Positions 17,693-26,841 of a stretch of DNA of 64,000 bases are shown here, one piece after another. Source of the DNA: Streptomyces sp. NBC_00091 (GTDB lineage: Bacteria; Actinomycetota; Actinomycetes; Streptomycetales; Streptomycetaceae); NCBI RefSeq assembly GCF_026343185.1, contig NZ_JAPEMA010000001.1, positions 5,022,001 through 5,086,000 of the forward strand. The letters run 5' to 3'. Made by a program: the position numbers and the translations under genes. The first letter of the stretch is position 1. Every line of letters starts with the position of its first letter. Below the pieces are notes generated by a model. That model ran no database searches. It was not told the origin of the DNA and worked only from the letters and a program-made list of their open reading frames with translations.

Positions 17693-20600
17693 ATGACTGA
17701 CACCGGCCAGGTCCCGGGCGAGGGTCACCCGGACAACGCGGGCATGGTGGATCAGCAGGGCATCCCCGCTCCGGTCCCGCCGATGCCGCCGCTGCCCCCG
17801 ATGCCGCCGCAGGTCCCGGCGGGCTACGCCTTCCAGGACCTCGTGGACGACCCGGCCGAGCCCGAGGACGAGGAACTGCTGCTGATGCCCAGCGGGCAGG
17901 GCTCCTGGAGCGACCCGCAGGTGGTCCCGCCGGTGCCGGCCTTCCCCGGCGAATTCCCGGCCGAGCCCGTCTATACCGAGTACCCGCAGGCCCCGGCCGT
18001 CGGCTTCCCGGAGCCCGGACACCTCGGCTTCCCGGAGCAGGGCTACCCGGAGGCCGGCTTCCCGGCGCCGGGCTTCCCCGAGGCCGGCCAGCCGGCGCCG
18101 GGCTTCCCCGAGGCCGGCTTCCCGGAGGCAGGCCAGCCCGCGCCGGGCTTCCCGGATGCGGGCTACCCCGAGGCGGGCTTCCCCGCACCGGCCCCCGCCC
18201 CCTTCGCCGAGCCCGCCGCGTACAGCGCGGGCGCGCACGAGGCCGGCGGCCGCGACTCGGGGGCCCTGGACCTCGGCGGCCTCGTGGTCCCGCAGGCCGC
18301 CCCCGCCGCGCAGATGCCGCCCGCCGCCCCCGTGATGCCGTCCCGCCGGCCCCTGCACATGGGCCCGCCCGTGCCCGACGCCACCGGGGGAGTCGTACGC
18401 TCCCTCGCGGACCGGGGCCCGGCCGCCGCGCCGGCCGCGCCCGTGGCGCCCGTCGCCCCCCAGGCCCCGGCAGGCCCGCTTGCCCCGGCGGCCCCCGCGC
18501 TCCCGCTGCAGCCCGTCGCCGTCGCTCCGGAGCCGCTGCCGGTGCCGGTGCCGGCCCCCGAGGCGCCCGCCGCCCCGGCCCCCGAGCCGCTTGCGGCCGC
18601 CGCCGAGCCCGTGGCGGCCACCCCGGCTGCGCCCGGCCCCGAGTACCTGGACCTCCCCGCCGCCGCGCCGCAGCCGGGGGAGATCCCGCCGCTGGCCGGG
18701 ACGCCGTGGACGGTGGAGCCGGCCGTTCCCGTCGCTGCCGTTCCTGTCGAGGCCGCCGCCGAGCCGTCGGCGGAGCCCGCCCCGGAGACCGCTCCCGCGG
18801 TGGAGGCCCCCGCAGCTGCCGAGGCCGTGGCCGTGGCCGTGGTCCCCGAGGCCGTGGTCCCCGAGGCCGTCGCGCCCGACGCGGTGGCCGCCGAGGCCGT
18901 CGCGCCCGAGGTCGTCGCCGTGGCCGTGGCGCCTGAGGCCGTCGCGCCCGAAGCCGTCGCCCCGGAAGCCGTCGCCCCGGAAGCCGTTGCCCCCGCGCCC
19001 GAGACGCCGGCCGAGGCCGCGCCGCCGGTCGCCGAGGCCGTGCCGGCCGTACCCGCCGCCGAAGCCGCGCCCGAGGCCCCGGAGGCCGCCGAGCTTCCCG
19101 AGGCCCCCGCCGCCGTCGAGACCCCCGCCGAGCCGCAGGCCCCGGCCGCGGAGCCGGCCGAGCCCGTCGAGGCGGCCCCCGCAGAAGCGGTGGTCCAGGA
19201 CCCGGCCCCGGCCGAGCCCCTGCCGGAGCCCGTCGTCGCCGTCGCCCCGGCCGAGGCCGCGCCGGAGCCCGCCTCCGAGCCCGTCGAGGCCGAGCCCGTG
19301 GCCCCCGAGGTCGCCGTCGAAGCCGTCGAAGCCGTCGAGCCGGCCCCCGCGGAGGCAGCCGAGCCCGCCCCCGCCGAGGCAGCCGAACCCGCGGAGCCCG
19401 CCGCCGGCGAACCGGCCCCCGGGTACGACGACGCCGAGCGCGAGGCCGTCCTGCGCGTCATGCGCGAGCGCCGCGACATCCGCAAGGGCTTCCGTACCGA
19501 CCCCATCCCGCACGAGGTGCTGCTGCGCGTCCTGGAGGCCGCCCACACCGCGCCCAGCGTCGGCCACTCGCAGCCGTGGGACTTCGTCGTCATCCGCTCC
19601 GCCGAGACCCGCCGGACGATGCACGAGCTCGCCCAGAAGCAGCGCGAGGCCTACGCCAAGTCGCTGCCCAAGGGCCGGGCCAAGCAGTTCAAGGAACTCA
19701 AGATCGAGGCCATCCTCGACACCCCGGTGAACATCGTCGTCACCGCCGACCCCACCCGCGGCGGCCGCCACACCCTCGGCCGGCACACCCAGCCGCAGAT
19801 GGCCCCGTACTCCTCCGCCCTCGCGGTCGAGAACCTCTGGCTCGCCGCGCGCGCCGAAGGCCTCGGCGTCGGCTGGGTCAGCTTCTTCGACGAGCGCGAG
19901 ATGGTCCGCGCGCTCGGCCTGCCGGAGCACCTCGAGGTCGTCGCGTACCTGTGCGTCGGGTACGTGGACGAGTTCCCCGAGGAGCCCGAGCTGGCACAGG
20001 CCGGCTGGTCCCAGCGGCGTCCGCTGGCCTGGGTCGTGCACGAGGAGACGTACGGGCGCCGCGCGCTGCCCGGCGAGGCCCCGCACGACCTCCTTTCCGA
20101 GACCGTCGCGAGCATCCGCCCGCTCGACGCCAAGGCGCTGGGCGAGGCTTGGGAGCGGCAGAAGCGCATGACCAAGCCCGCGGGCGCGCTCGGCATGCTC
20201 GAGATCATCTCCGCGCAGCTGTCCGGCCTCTCCCGGGTCTGCCCGCCGCCGATCCCCGAGCCGGCCGCCGTCGCGATCTTCGCCGGTGACCACGGGGTGC
20301 ACGCCCAGGGCGTCACGCCGTGGCCCCAGGAGGTCACCACGCAGATGGTGGCCAACTTCCTGGGCGGCGGCGCGGTCTGCAACGCCTTCGCCAACCAGGT
20401 CGGCGCCGAGGTCTGCGTCATCGACGTCGGCGTCGCGGGCGACCTGCCCGCCACCCCGGGGCTGCTCCCGCGCAAGATCCGCCCGGGCACGGCCGACCTG
20501 TCCGTCGGTCCGGCGATGACCCGCGAGGAGGCCATCGCGGCCATCGAGGTGGGCATCGAGACCGCCCGGGACCTCGTCGCGGCGGGCAACAAGGCGCTGC

Positions 20601-21139
20601 TCACGGGTGAGATGGGCATCGCGAACACCACCGTCTCGGCGGCCCTGATCTCCGTCTTCACCGGAGTCGACCCGGCGGAGGTCACCGGCCGCGGCACGGG
20701 CATCAACGACGAGACCCACGCCCGCAAGGTCGACGTGGTGCGCCGCGCCCTGGAACTCCACCAGCCGGACCCGGCCGACCCGATCGGCGTCCTGGCGGCC
20801 ATCGGCGGCCTGGAGCACGCGGCGATCGTCGGCCTCCTCCTCGGCGGAGCCTCCCTGCGCACGCCCGTCATCCTCGACGGCGTGAGCGCCGGCGCGGCCG
20901 CCCTGGTGGCCCGCGCCATCGCCCCCGAGTCCCTGTCGGCCTGCATCGCGGGCCACCGCAGCGCGGAACCCGGCCACGTGGCGGCCCTGAACAAGCTCGG
21001 CCTGCGCCCCCTGATCGACCTGGACCTCCGCCTCGGCGAAGGCACCGGCGCCCTGCTGTCCCTCCCCCTGGTCCAGAGCGCGGCCCGCGCGATGCACGAG
21101 GTAGCCACCTTCGACTCGGCGGGCGTGACGGAGAAGTAA
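17693..21139 (+). CDS. BluB-CobT fusion with long Ala/Pro/Glu-rich N-terminal region
   Basis: A 1148-residue protein joining two consecutive steps in making the lower axial ligand of cobalamin. Residues 1 to about 576 are low-complexity: FPEAGFPAPG-type repeats first, then hundreds of residues of P-E-A-V-A tracts. About 577-805 is BluB, a flavin-destroying 5,6-dimethylbenzimidazole synthase: RDIRKGFRTDPIPHEVLLRVLEAAHTAPSVGHSQPWDF and GVGWVSFFDEREM. About 812-1148 is CobT, which attaches that base to ribose phosphate: KPAGALGMLE, FAGDHGVHAQGVTPWPQEVT, GEMGIANTT and the catalytic Glu region. ATG 17693 follows GAGGGG. The fusion would channel the base between active sites. The tail's role is unknown. 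Confidence 0.9.
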   Translation: MTDTGQVPGEGHPDNAGMVDQQGIPAPVPPMPPLPPMPPQVPAGYAFQDLVDDPAEPEDEELLLMPSGQGSWSDPQVVPPVPAFPGEFPAEPVYTEYPQAPAVGFPEPGHLGFPEQGYPEAGFPAPGFPEAGQPAPGFPEAGFPEAGQPAPGFPDAGYPEAGFPAPAPAPFAEPAAYSAGAHEAGGRDSGALDLGGLVVPQAAPAAQMPPAAPVMPSRRPLHMGPPVPDATGGVVRSLADRGPAAAPAAPVAPVAPQAPAGPLAPAAPALPLQPVAVAPEPLPVPVPAPEAPAAPAPEPLAAAAEPVAATPAAPGPEYLDLPAAAPQPGEIPPLAGTPWTVEPAVPVAAVPVEAAAEPSAEPAPETAPAVEAPAAAEAVAVAVVPEAVVPEAVAPDAVAAEAVAPEVVAVAVAPEAVAPEAVAPEAVAPEAVAPAPETPAEAAPPVAEAVPAVPAAEAAPEAPEAAELPEAPAAVETPAEPQAPAAEPAEPVEAAPAEAVVQDPAPAEPLPEPVVAVAPAEAAPEPASEPVEAEPVAPEVAVEAVEAVEPAPAEAAEPAPAEAAEPAEPAAGEPAPGYDDAEREAVLRVMRERRDIRKGFRTDPIPHEVLLRVLEAAHTAPSVGHSQPWDFVVIRSAETRRTMHELAQKQREAYAKSLPKGRAKQFKELKIEAILDTPVNIVVTADPTRGGRHTLGRHTQPQMAPYSSALAVENLWLAARAEGLGVGWVSFFDEREMVRALGLPEHLEVVAYLCVGYVDEFPEEPELAQAGWSQRRPLAWVVHEETYGRRALPGEAPHDLLSETVASIRPLDAKALGEAWERQKRMTKPAGALGMLEIISAQLSGLSRVCPPPIPEPAAVAIFAGDHGVHAQGVTPWPQEVTTQMVANFLGGGAVCNAFANQVGAEVCVIDVGVAGDLPATPGLLPRKIRPGTADLSVGPAMTREEAIAAIEVGIETARDLVAAGNKALLTGEMGIANTTVSAALISVFTGVDPAEVTGRGTGINDETHARKVDVVRRALELHQPDPADPIGVLAAIGGLEHAAIVGLLLGGASLRTPVILDGVSAGAAALVARAIAPESLSACIAGHRSAEPGHVAALNKLGLRPLIDLDLRLGEGTGALLSLPLVQSAARAMHEVATFDSAGVTEK
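18003..18190 (+). repeat. Coding repeat: FPEAG/FPAPG units in the BluB-CobT tail
   Basis: About a dozen short units of [FY]-P-[EDA]-[APQ]-G and GQPAPG are encoded by near-identical codons (TTCCCGGAGGCCGGC variants). The DNA repeat makes length change by slippage likely. Confidence 0.8.
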
Positions 21140-21156
21140 CCCGGCCCCCGGCCCCT

Positions 21157-21181
21157 GCCCCCGCCATGCGGGAGCGGGGGC
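21157..21181 (+). terminator. Terminator after the BluB-CobT gene
   Basis: GCCCCCGC (21157-21164) pairs with GCGGGGGC (21174-21181) and is followed by TTT. It lies 18 nt after the stop codon. Confidence 0.75.
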
Positions 21182-21344
21182 TTTGCCGTACGCGGCCACG
21201 GCGTCGGCCACCTGCACCACGTGGTGACGAGGACGGGGCAGGGAGCGTGGAGGCGCGCGGCGGCGCGCGCGATTCACCGCAGGCGTGCGGTCTGCCGTCC
21301 GCCGTCCTTCAGCGTGAGCGGCGGCAGCCAGTAGGGTGCGTGGG

Positions 21345-22520
21345 GTGAATACTTCCTCCATGCCCCCACGTTCGTTCCGGCTGCTCGTTACGGGCGGAGG
21401 CACTGGCGGTCACACCTACCCGGCCCTGACCGCGATCCGTACCTTGCAAGGCCGCCTCGCAGATGCCGGCAGCACGCTGGATGTCCTGTGGATCGGAACG
21501 GCGGACGGTCTCGAAGCGCGCGTCGCCCCGGCGGAGGGAATCGCGTTCAAGACGGTGGCCACGGGGAAGATCCGTCGCTCGTCGAATCCGCTCAAGATGC
21601 TGTCCGCCGCGAACGTGAAGGACATGGCGCGGGTGCCGCTCGGTGTGGCTCAGGCCCGGTCGATCGTCTCCGGCTTCCAGCCGGACGTGGTCCTGGCGAC
21701 GGGTGGTTATGTCGCGGTCCCGGCCGGGCTGGCCGCGCGGCTGTGCCGCGTTCCGCTGGTCCTGCACGAGCAGACGGTCCGGCTCGGGCTGGCGAACCGG
21801 AAGCTCGCGAGTTCCGCGACGCGGATCGCGGTGTCCTCTGAGTCCTCGCTGCCGCTGCTGCCCGCCGAGGTGCGTGAGCGTGCGGTCGTCACCGGGAACC
21901 CGGTACGGCCGGAAGTGCTGGGCGGCCATGCGGACAAGGCGGTCGAGGCGCTGGCCCTGTACGGGTTCGACCGGCGTCTGCCGACGGTCTACGTCACCGG
22001 CGGCGCGCAGGGTGCCCAGCAGATCAACGGTGTTGTTCGTGAGGTACTGCCCTGGCTGCTGAGCCACGCGAACGTGGTCCACCAGTGCGGTCCGGCGAAC
22101 GTCGACGAACTCCGGGCGGCTGCCGCCGGGTTGGATCCGGTCCTCGCCGGCCGCTACCACCTGACCGGGTTCCTCGGTCCGGAGCTGCCGGACGTGCTGG
22201 CGCTGGCCGATGTCGTGGTGTCGCGGAGCGGTGCCGGGACGCTGGCGGAGCTGACCGCGCTCGGCAAGCCGGCGGTGTTCGTCCCGCTCGCCACGTCGGC
22301 CGGGAACGAGCAGGCCCACAACGCCCGGCACCTGGCCGACGCGGGGGCGGCGCTCGCTCTGCTCGGCGAGGTCACCGGCCCTGCTCTGCAGAGCGCGGTC
22401 GGCCCGCTCCTGACCGACCCCTCCCTGCGGGCGGGAATGGCGGAGCGGGCACGGACGCATGGGCGACCGGATGCGGCGGACAGGCTCGTGGACGTGGTGC
22501 TGTCCGCCGCATCCGGCTGA
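21345..22520 (+). CDS. MurG-like UDP-N-acetylglucosamine transferase paralogue
   Basis: A 391-residue GT28-family glycosyltransferase resembling MurG, which adds GlcNAc to lipid I in peptidoglycan synthesis. Motifs: N-terminal VTGGGTGGHTYPALT (diphosphate-binding G-loop), ATGGYVAVPAGLAA, HEQTVRLGLANR, GGAQGAQQIN and the C-terminal donor site SRSGAGTLAELTALGKPAVFVPL. No other cell-wall (dcw) gene is near, so this is probably a second copy with a specialised role rather than the housekeeping enzyme. GTG 21345 lies 7 nt after TAGGGT, suggesting a leaderless transcript; ATG 21360 is an alternative. It could be tied to spore wall or antibiotic response, which is speculative. Confidence 0.85.
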   Translation: MNTSSMPPRSFRLLVTGGGTGGHTYPALTAIRTLQGRLADAGSTLDVLWIGTADGLEARVAPAEGIAFKTVATGKIRRSSNPLKMLSAANVKDMARVPLGVAQARSIVSGFQPDVVLATGGYVAVPAGLAARLCRVPLVLHEQTVRLGLANRKLASSATRIAVSSESSLPLLPAEVRERAVVTGNPVRPEVLGGHADKAVEALALYGFDRRLPTVYVTGGAQGAQQINGVVREVLPWLLSHANVVHQCGPANVDELRAAAAGLDPVLAGRYHLTGFLGPELPDVLALADVVVSRSGAGTLAELTALGKPAVFVPLATSAGNEQAHNARHLADAGAALALLGEVTGPALQSAVGPLLTDPSLRAGMAERARTHGRPDAADRLVDVVLSAASG

Positions 22521-22562
22521 TCAGCCGGACTGCGGGCGGCGGCGTCCGATGTGCAGGGCTGT

Positions 22563-22732
22563 GCCCGCCTCGATTGACCAGATCCCGGCGGCGGTGGGCG
22601 ACGTCGCCGAGCGAGCGCGGTCTCGGACATGCCGCACCCCGGGTGCCGGCCTTCGCGAAGCTGGCCGAGGCCCGCGCCCACGGGCGCACCGGAAACGCCA
22701 AGGCGGCCAAGGCCGCGCTCGGCCGGACCTAG
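22563..22732 (+). pseudogene. Remnant of a helix-turn-helix/TPR-type regulator C-terminus, frameshifted
   Basis: Reading in one frame gives DQIPAAVGDVAERA, and a shift near 22605-22620 continues in another frame as APRVPAFAKLAEARAHGR and AKAAKAALGRT before a stop. This resembles the last helices of Streptomyces XRE/TPR regulators. There is no start codon or body for a full gene, so I read it as decay debris downstream of the MurG paralogue. Confidence 0.4.
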
Positions 22733-22990
22733 CCCATGCCGGCGGACCGCTTCACCCGCCCCCGTCGCGGTTCCGGCCGGCTGTCTGCGTCCGCTCCGCG
22801 TGCCGACGTAAAACCGCCCCCGTCGCCGCCCCCGCACCCCCCACGAACTTCGCCCCCGCAGGTACCACCAGGGCCGATGGGTCGTATCGTGGTGCCGGAC
22901 GGGCGCCCCGCACCGCGTGTCCGTCACGCCGCTCCAGCGCAGCAGCGGCCCCGCCGACACCCCTTCGCCGCATCAGGAGCCGCAACCGCC
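22733..22990 (+). other. Intergenic stretch upstream of cysG
   Basis: C-rich sequence with no coding frame of good quality on either strand and no riboswitch that I recognise. A ribosome site (CAGGAG) appears only at its end, before cysG. Confidence 0.5.
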
Positions 22991-24205
22991 ATGGCAAACC
23001 CGGCATACCCCGTAGGACTCCGCCTGGGCGGGCGCCGCGTCGTCGTCATCGGCGGCGGACAGGTCGCCCAGCGCCGCCTCCCCGCACTCATCGCGGCCGG
23101 CGCCGACGTCCTGCTGATCTCCCCCTCCGCGACCCCCTCCGTGGACGCGATGGCGGAGACCGGCGAGATCCGCTGGGAGCGCCGCCGCTACCAGGACGGT
23201 GACCTCGACGGCGCCTGGTACGCGCTGATCGCCACCCGGGACCGGGAGACGAACGAATCGGCCTCCGCCGAGGCCGAGAGCCGGCGTGTGTGGTGCGTGC
23301 GCGCCGACGACGCCGAGGCTGCGACGGCTTGGACCCCGGCCACCGGGCGCGTCGAGGGCGTCACCGTCGCCGTGCTGAGCGGCAACGACCCCCGCCGTTC
23401 CGCCGCCGTGCGCGACGCGGTCGTCGAGGGGCTGAGGGACGGCTCCCTCACCGCCGGCCGCCCGCACACCCCCGGCGTCGCCCTCGTCGGCGGCGGGCCC
23501 GGCGACCCGGACCTGATCACCGTGCGCGGCCGCCGCCTGCTGGCCGAGGCCGACGTGGTCATCGCCGACCGGCTCGGCCCCCGTGACCTGCTCGACGAGC
23601 TCCCGCCGCACGTCGAGGTCATCGACGCCGCGAAGATCCCGTACGGCCGTTTCATGGCCCAGGAGGCCATCAACAACGCCCTGATCGAGCACGCCAAGGC
23701 CGGCAAGGCCGTGGTGCGGCTCAAGGGCGGGGACCCGTACGTCTTCGGGCGGGGCATGGAGGAGCTCCAGGCGCTCGCGGAGGAGGGGATCCCGTGCACC
23801 GTCGTGCCCGGCATCTCCAGTTCCATCTCCGTGCCCGGCGCCGTCGGCATCCCCGTCACGCACCGCGGGGTGGCGCACGAGTTCACCGTGGTCAGCGGAC
23901 ACGTCGGGCCGGACGACCCGCGTTCGCTGGTGGACTGGGCCTCGCTGGCCAAGCTCACCGGCACGCTGGTGATCCTGATGGGCGTCGACAAGATCGGCCT
24001 GATCGCCGAGGCCCTGGTCCGCCACGGCCGCTCCGCCGAGACGCCCGTCGCGGTCATCCAGGAGGGCACCACCGCCACCCAGCGCCGGGTGGACGCCACC
24101 CTCGCCACGGTCGGCGAGACCGTCCGGGCGCAGGAGGTCCGTCCGCCCGCCGTCATCGTCATCGGCGACGTCGTCCGCGTCAACGCCCCCCGCACCAGCG
24201 CCTGA
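22991..24205 (+). CDS. cysG: Siroheme synthase-type: uroporphyrinogen-III C-methyltransferase with N-terminal precorrin-2 dehydrogenase-like domain
   Basis: It methylates uroporphyrinogen III twice to precorrin-2, the branch point to siroheme and cobalamin. The 404-residue protein has an N-terminal NAD-binding fold (VVVIGGGQVAQRRLPALIAAGADVLLISP, residues 16-45) as in precorrin-2 dehydrogenase, then the SUMT domain from about residue 155: LVGGGPGDPDLITVRG, VRLKGGDPYVFGRGMEE and GIPVTHRGVAHEF. It is shorter than E. coli CysG, with the ferrochelatase middle reduced, so dehydrogenase or chelatase activity is less certain than methylation. ATG 22991 follows CAGGAGC. Functionally it links to cobL and the BluB-CobT gene upstream. 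Confidence 0.9.
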   Translation: MANPAYPVGLRLGGRRVVVIGGGQVAQRRLPALIAAGADVLLISPSATPSVDAMAETGEIRWERRRYQDGDLDGAWYALIATRDRETNESASAEAESRRVWCVRADDAEAATAWTPATGRVEGVTVAVLSGNDPRRSAAVRDAVVEGLRDGSLTAGRPHTPGVALVGGGPGDPDLITVRGRRLLAEADVVIADRLGPRDLLDELPPHVEVIDAAKIPYGRFMAQEAINNALIEHAKAGKAVVRLKGGDPYVFGRGMEELQALAEEGIPCTVVPGISSSISVPGAVGIPVTHRGVAHEFTVVSGHVGPDDPRSLVDWASLAKLTGTLVILMGVDKIGLIAEALVRHGRSAETPVAVIQEGTTATQRRVDATLATVGETVRAQEVRPPAVIVIGDVVRVNAPRTSA

Positions 24206-24247
24206 CAGGCCGTTGGCACCGTACCCAGAACAAGGCAGTATCACCCT

Positions 24248-25063
24248 GTGGCTGATCTCATCACCATCGAAGACCCCGACGACCCGCGCCTGCGCGACTA
24301 CACGGGCCTGACCGACGTCGAGCTCCGGCGCCGCCGCGAGCCCGCCGAGGGCCTGTTCATCGCCGAGGGCGAGAAGGTCATCAGACGGGCCAAGGACGCC
24401 GGGTACGAGATGCGCTCGATGCTGCTCTCCGCCAAGTGGGTCGACGTCATGCGCGACGTCATCGACGAGCTCCCCGCCCCGGTCTACGCCGTCAGCCCGG
24501 ACCTCGCCGAACGCGTGACCGGCTACCACGTGCACCGCGGCGCGCTCGCCTCGATGCAGCGCAAGCCGCTGCCCACGGCGCAGGAGCTGCTGGCCTCGGC
24601 GCGCCGGGTGGCCGTCATGGAGGCGGTCAACGACCACACCAACATCGGGGCCATCTTCCGCAGCGCCGCCGCGCTCGGCATGGACGCGGTGCTGCTGTCG
24701 CCGGACTGCGCGGACCCGCTGTACCGCCGGTCGGTGAAGGTGTCGATGGGTGCGGTGTTCTCCGTCCCCTACGCCCGTCTCGAGGCCTGGCCGAAGAGCC
24801 TGGACTCGGTGCGGGAGGCCGGCTTCAAGCTGCTGGCCCTGACCCCGCACGAGAAGGCCTCGCCGATCGACGTGGCCGCCCCGCAGACCCTGGAGCGGGT
24901 CGCGCTGATGCTCGGCGCCGAGGGCGACGGGCTGTCCACGCAGGCGCTGGTCGCCGCCGACGAGTGGGTGCGGATCCCGATGGCGCACGGCGTGGACTCG
25001 CTGAACGTGGGCGCGGCCGCGGCCGTCGCCTTCTACGCGGTGGCCGGCAGCGGTCGCGCGTAG
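24248..25063 (+). CDS. TrmH/SpoU-family RNA 2'-O-methyltransferase
   Basis: The 271-residue protein should methylate a ribose 2'-hydroxyl in rRNA or tRNA. Residues 1-110 form the substrate-binding L30-like domain (GLFIAEGEKVIRRAKDAG). The C-terminal SPOUT knot shows the three motifs: EAVNDHTNIGAIFRSAAALGMDAVLLSP, LMLGAEGDGLS and IPMAHGVDSLNVGAAAAVAFY. GTG 24248 begins the conserved ADLITIEDPDDPRL. The exact nucleotide target cannot be inferred. It is separated from the kinase gene by a shared hairpin. Confidence 0.9.
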   Translation: MADLITIEDPDDPRLRDYTGLTDVELRRRREPAEGLFIAEGEKVIRRAKDAGYEMRSMLLSAKWVDVMRDVIDELPAPVYAVSPDLAERVTGYHVHRGALASMQRKPLPTAQELLASARRVAVMEAVNDHTNIGAIFRSAAALGMDAVLLSPDCADPLYRRSVKVSMGAVFSVPYARLEAWPKSLDSVREAGFKLLALTPHEKASPIDVAAPQTLERVALMLGAEGDGLSTQALVAADEWVRIPMAHGVDSLNVGAAAAVAFYAVAGSGRA

Positions 25064-25081
25064 GCACGGGCACGAACCGAG

Positions 25082-25112
25082 GGGGTGTTCCGCCGGTCCG
25101 GCGGAGCGCCCC
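25082..25112. terminator. Hairpin between convergent rRNA methylase and kinase genes
   Basis: GGGGTGTTCCGCC (25082-25094) pairs along its full length with GGCGGAGCGCCCC (25100-25112), allowing two G-U pairs, around a 5-nt loop. It can terminate from both sides. Confidence 0.75.
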
Positions 25113-25113
25113 T

Positions 25114-26292
25114 TCAGAGTTTCTGCGCGAGGGCGATGCCCAGGGCCACGATCAGCGTGACCACGACGAAGACGATCAGCCGCTGCCGCAGCAGCTTCGG
25201 GTCTGGCCGCGAGGGGCGGCGACCGGTACCGGTCGTGCGGGGGCCGGGGCGGCCGCCTGTGCGCCCCGCGGTGGATCCGGGGTTGCGGGGGGACGAGGGC
25301 CGCGAGTGCGGGCCGCTGTGGGGCCCCTGCGGCCTGGCGACGGGGGTGGCGCCTCCCGTACGGCGCTCCGTGCTCCGGTCGGCGGGGCCGGGGGCGCGCT
25401 CGGCGGGCCGTACCGCGGGCCGCTCGACGCGGGCCCGCTGCGTCGGCGGGCGCCCGTCGCCCAGCCCCTGCGCCTCGCGGGCGGCGATCTCCTTGAGCCG
25501 CATCGACAGCTGGAGCGTGGTCGGCCGCTCCTCGGGATCCTTGGCCAGGCAGGCCCGGACCAGCGGGGCGAGGGCGTCCGGCACCCCGACCAGATGCGGC
25601 TCCTCGTGCACCACGCGGTACAGCATGACCTCGGAACTGCCGTGCCCGAAGGGCGAGTCGGAGGTGGCGGCGTAGGCGAGGGTGGCGCCCAGGGCGAACA
25701 CGTCCGTGGCGGGGGTGACGGCGGCGCCGCGCACCTGCTCGGGCGCGAGGAACCCGGGGGAGCCGACGGCGGTGCCCACGTGGGTGAGGGTGCTCGCCCC
25801 CGTGGCCCAGGCGATGCCGAAGTCGATGATCCGGGGGCCCTTGGGGGAGAGCAGGATGTTCGAGGGCTTCAGGTCCCGGTGGACCACGCCCGCCTCGTGG
25901 ACGGCGACCAGCCCTTCGGAGAGGGCGGCGCCGATGGCGGCGATCTGCGCGGCCGTCAGGGGGCCTTCCTCGGCGACCTTGTCGTGGAGGGAGGGGCCGG
26001 GCACGTACTGGGTGGCGAACCAGGGGCGCTCGGCGTCCAGGTCGGCGGCCACCAGCCGGGCCGTGCAGCCGCCGCGGATCCGGCGGGCGGCGGACACCTC
26101 GCGGGCGAACCGGGAGCGGAACTCCTGGTCCTCGGCCAGGTCGGGCCGGATCACCTTGAGGGCCACGCGCTGGCCGCGCCGGTCGGACCCCAGGTAGACC
26201 ACGCCCATGCCGCCGGCGCCGAGCCGCCGGTGCAGTCTGAACGAGCCGACGACACGCGGGTCCTCGCGCCGGAGCCGCATCATCGCCATGTC
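25114..26292 (-). CDS. Membrane-anchored Ser/Thr protein kinase (PknB-like)
   Basis: A 392-residue Hanks-type kinase. The catalytic domain (about residues 10-275) has the P-loop LGAGGMGVVYLG, lysine in VALKVI, the catalytic loop VVHRDLKPSNILL, DFG in IIDFGIAWA and the APEQ of the P+1 loop. A Pro/Arg/Gly-rich linker follows (about 275-365), then one C-terminal membrane helix, LIVFVVVTLIVALGIALA. There are no extracellular PASTA repeats: only three residues follow the helix, so it senses from inside or through partners. ATG 26292 follows GGGGTGG; GTG 26298 is possible. Targets are unknown. Confidence 0.92.
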   Translation of the reverse strand, partial: DMAMMRLRREDPRVVGSFRLHRRLGAGGMGVVYLGSDRRGQRVALKVIRPDLAEDQEFRSRFAREVSAARRIRGGCTARLVAADLDAERPWFATQYVPGPSLHDKVAEEGPLTAAQIAAIGAALSEGLVAVHEAGVVHRDLKPSNILLSPKGPRIIDFGIAWATGASTLTHVGTAVGSPGFLAPEQVRGAAVTPATDVFALGATLAYAATSDSPFGHGSSEVMLYRVVHEEPHLVGVPDALAPLVRACLAKDPEERPTTLQLSMRLKEIAAREAQGLGDGRPPTQRARVERPAVRPAERAPGPADRSTERRTGGATPVARPQGPHSGPHSRPSSPRNPGSTAGRTGGRPGPRTTGTGRRPSRPDPKLLRQRLIVFVVVTLIVALGIALAQKL

Positions 26293-26841
26293 CACCCCGC
26301 TGACCGGTCGTCCTGTTGACCTGGCACAGCTTACGGACCATCCGGCACGAGCGCTCAGAGGCCGCGCCCTCGTCGGGGGATTCGATTGTCTGTGCTGGGC
26401 AGGCCACTTGAGGGTGTGACTGCTTCCCGCGGCGGACCGCCCCCTTCCCCGGTCGCTCCGCCCAAACGGCCCTCGGGCCAAGGGGATTGGCGCCGGAGCC
26501 GCCCGCGCGCAGGCTCCTCCCCCAGGGGGATCGGCCGGTCCGGGCGGGGGAGGCCGCCAACACCCCGTACGAGGACACGCGTGTGCGGGGAGTGACGGAA
26601 GTGAGCGAAGTCACTACCCTCCGGTCATCCCCTCCGGGAAGACCCCCATCCCGGGGGAGGGATCTCCAACCAGGGGAGTACTCCGCGGTCGGCCTCGTCA
26701 TCCTCCTGGAGGCCCGGCAATGGGTACGAGGGCATGAGGCCAGGGGGCTTACAGCCGCCTAGTGTTGAAGACAAGCGGCGGGTGGCGCACTCGTCCCCCG
26801 AGGTCACGAGCCCGCCGCTGCCAGACGACAGGGAGAGGACC
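26293..26841. other. 549-bp intergenic region between kinase and small membrane protein
   Basis: No convincing long frame. It holds an inverted repeat AGTGAC (26591-26596)/GTCACT (26610-26615) overlapping two 9-bp direct repeats, GTGACGGAA and GTGAGCGAA, and a TAGTGT -10-like hexamer (26760-26765) that could drive the downstream small gene. G/C runs with CCCGGGGGAGGG fold locally. Confidence 0.5.

Noticed and set aside
18163..19593. Ser/Gly/Ala-rich antisense frame opposite the BluB-CobT tail
   Set aside because: It mirrors the repetitive coding strand and has no start context or family.
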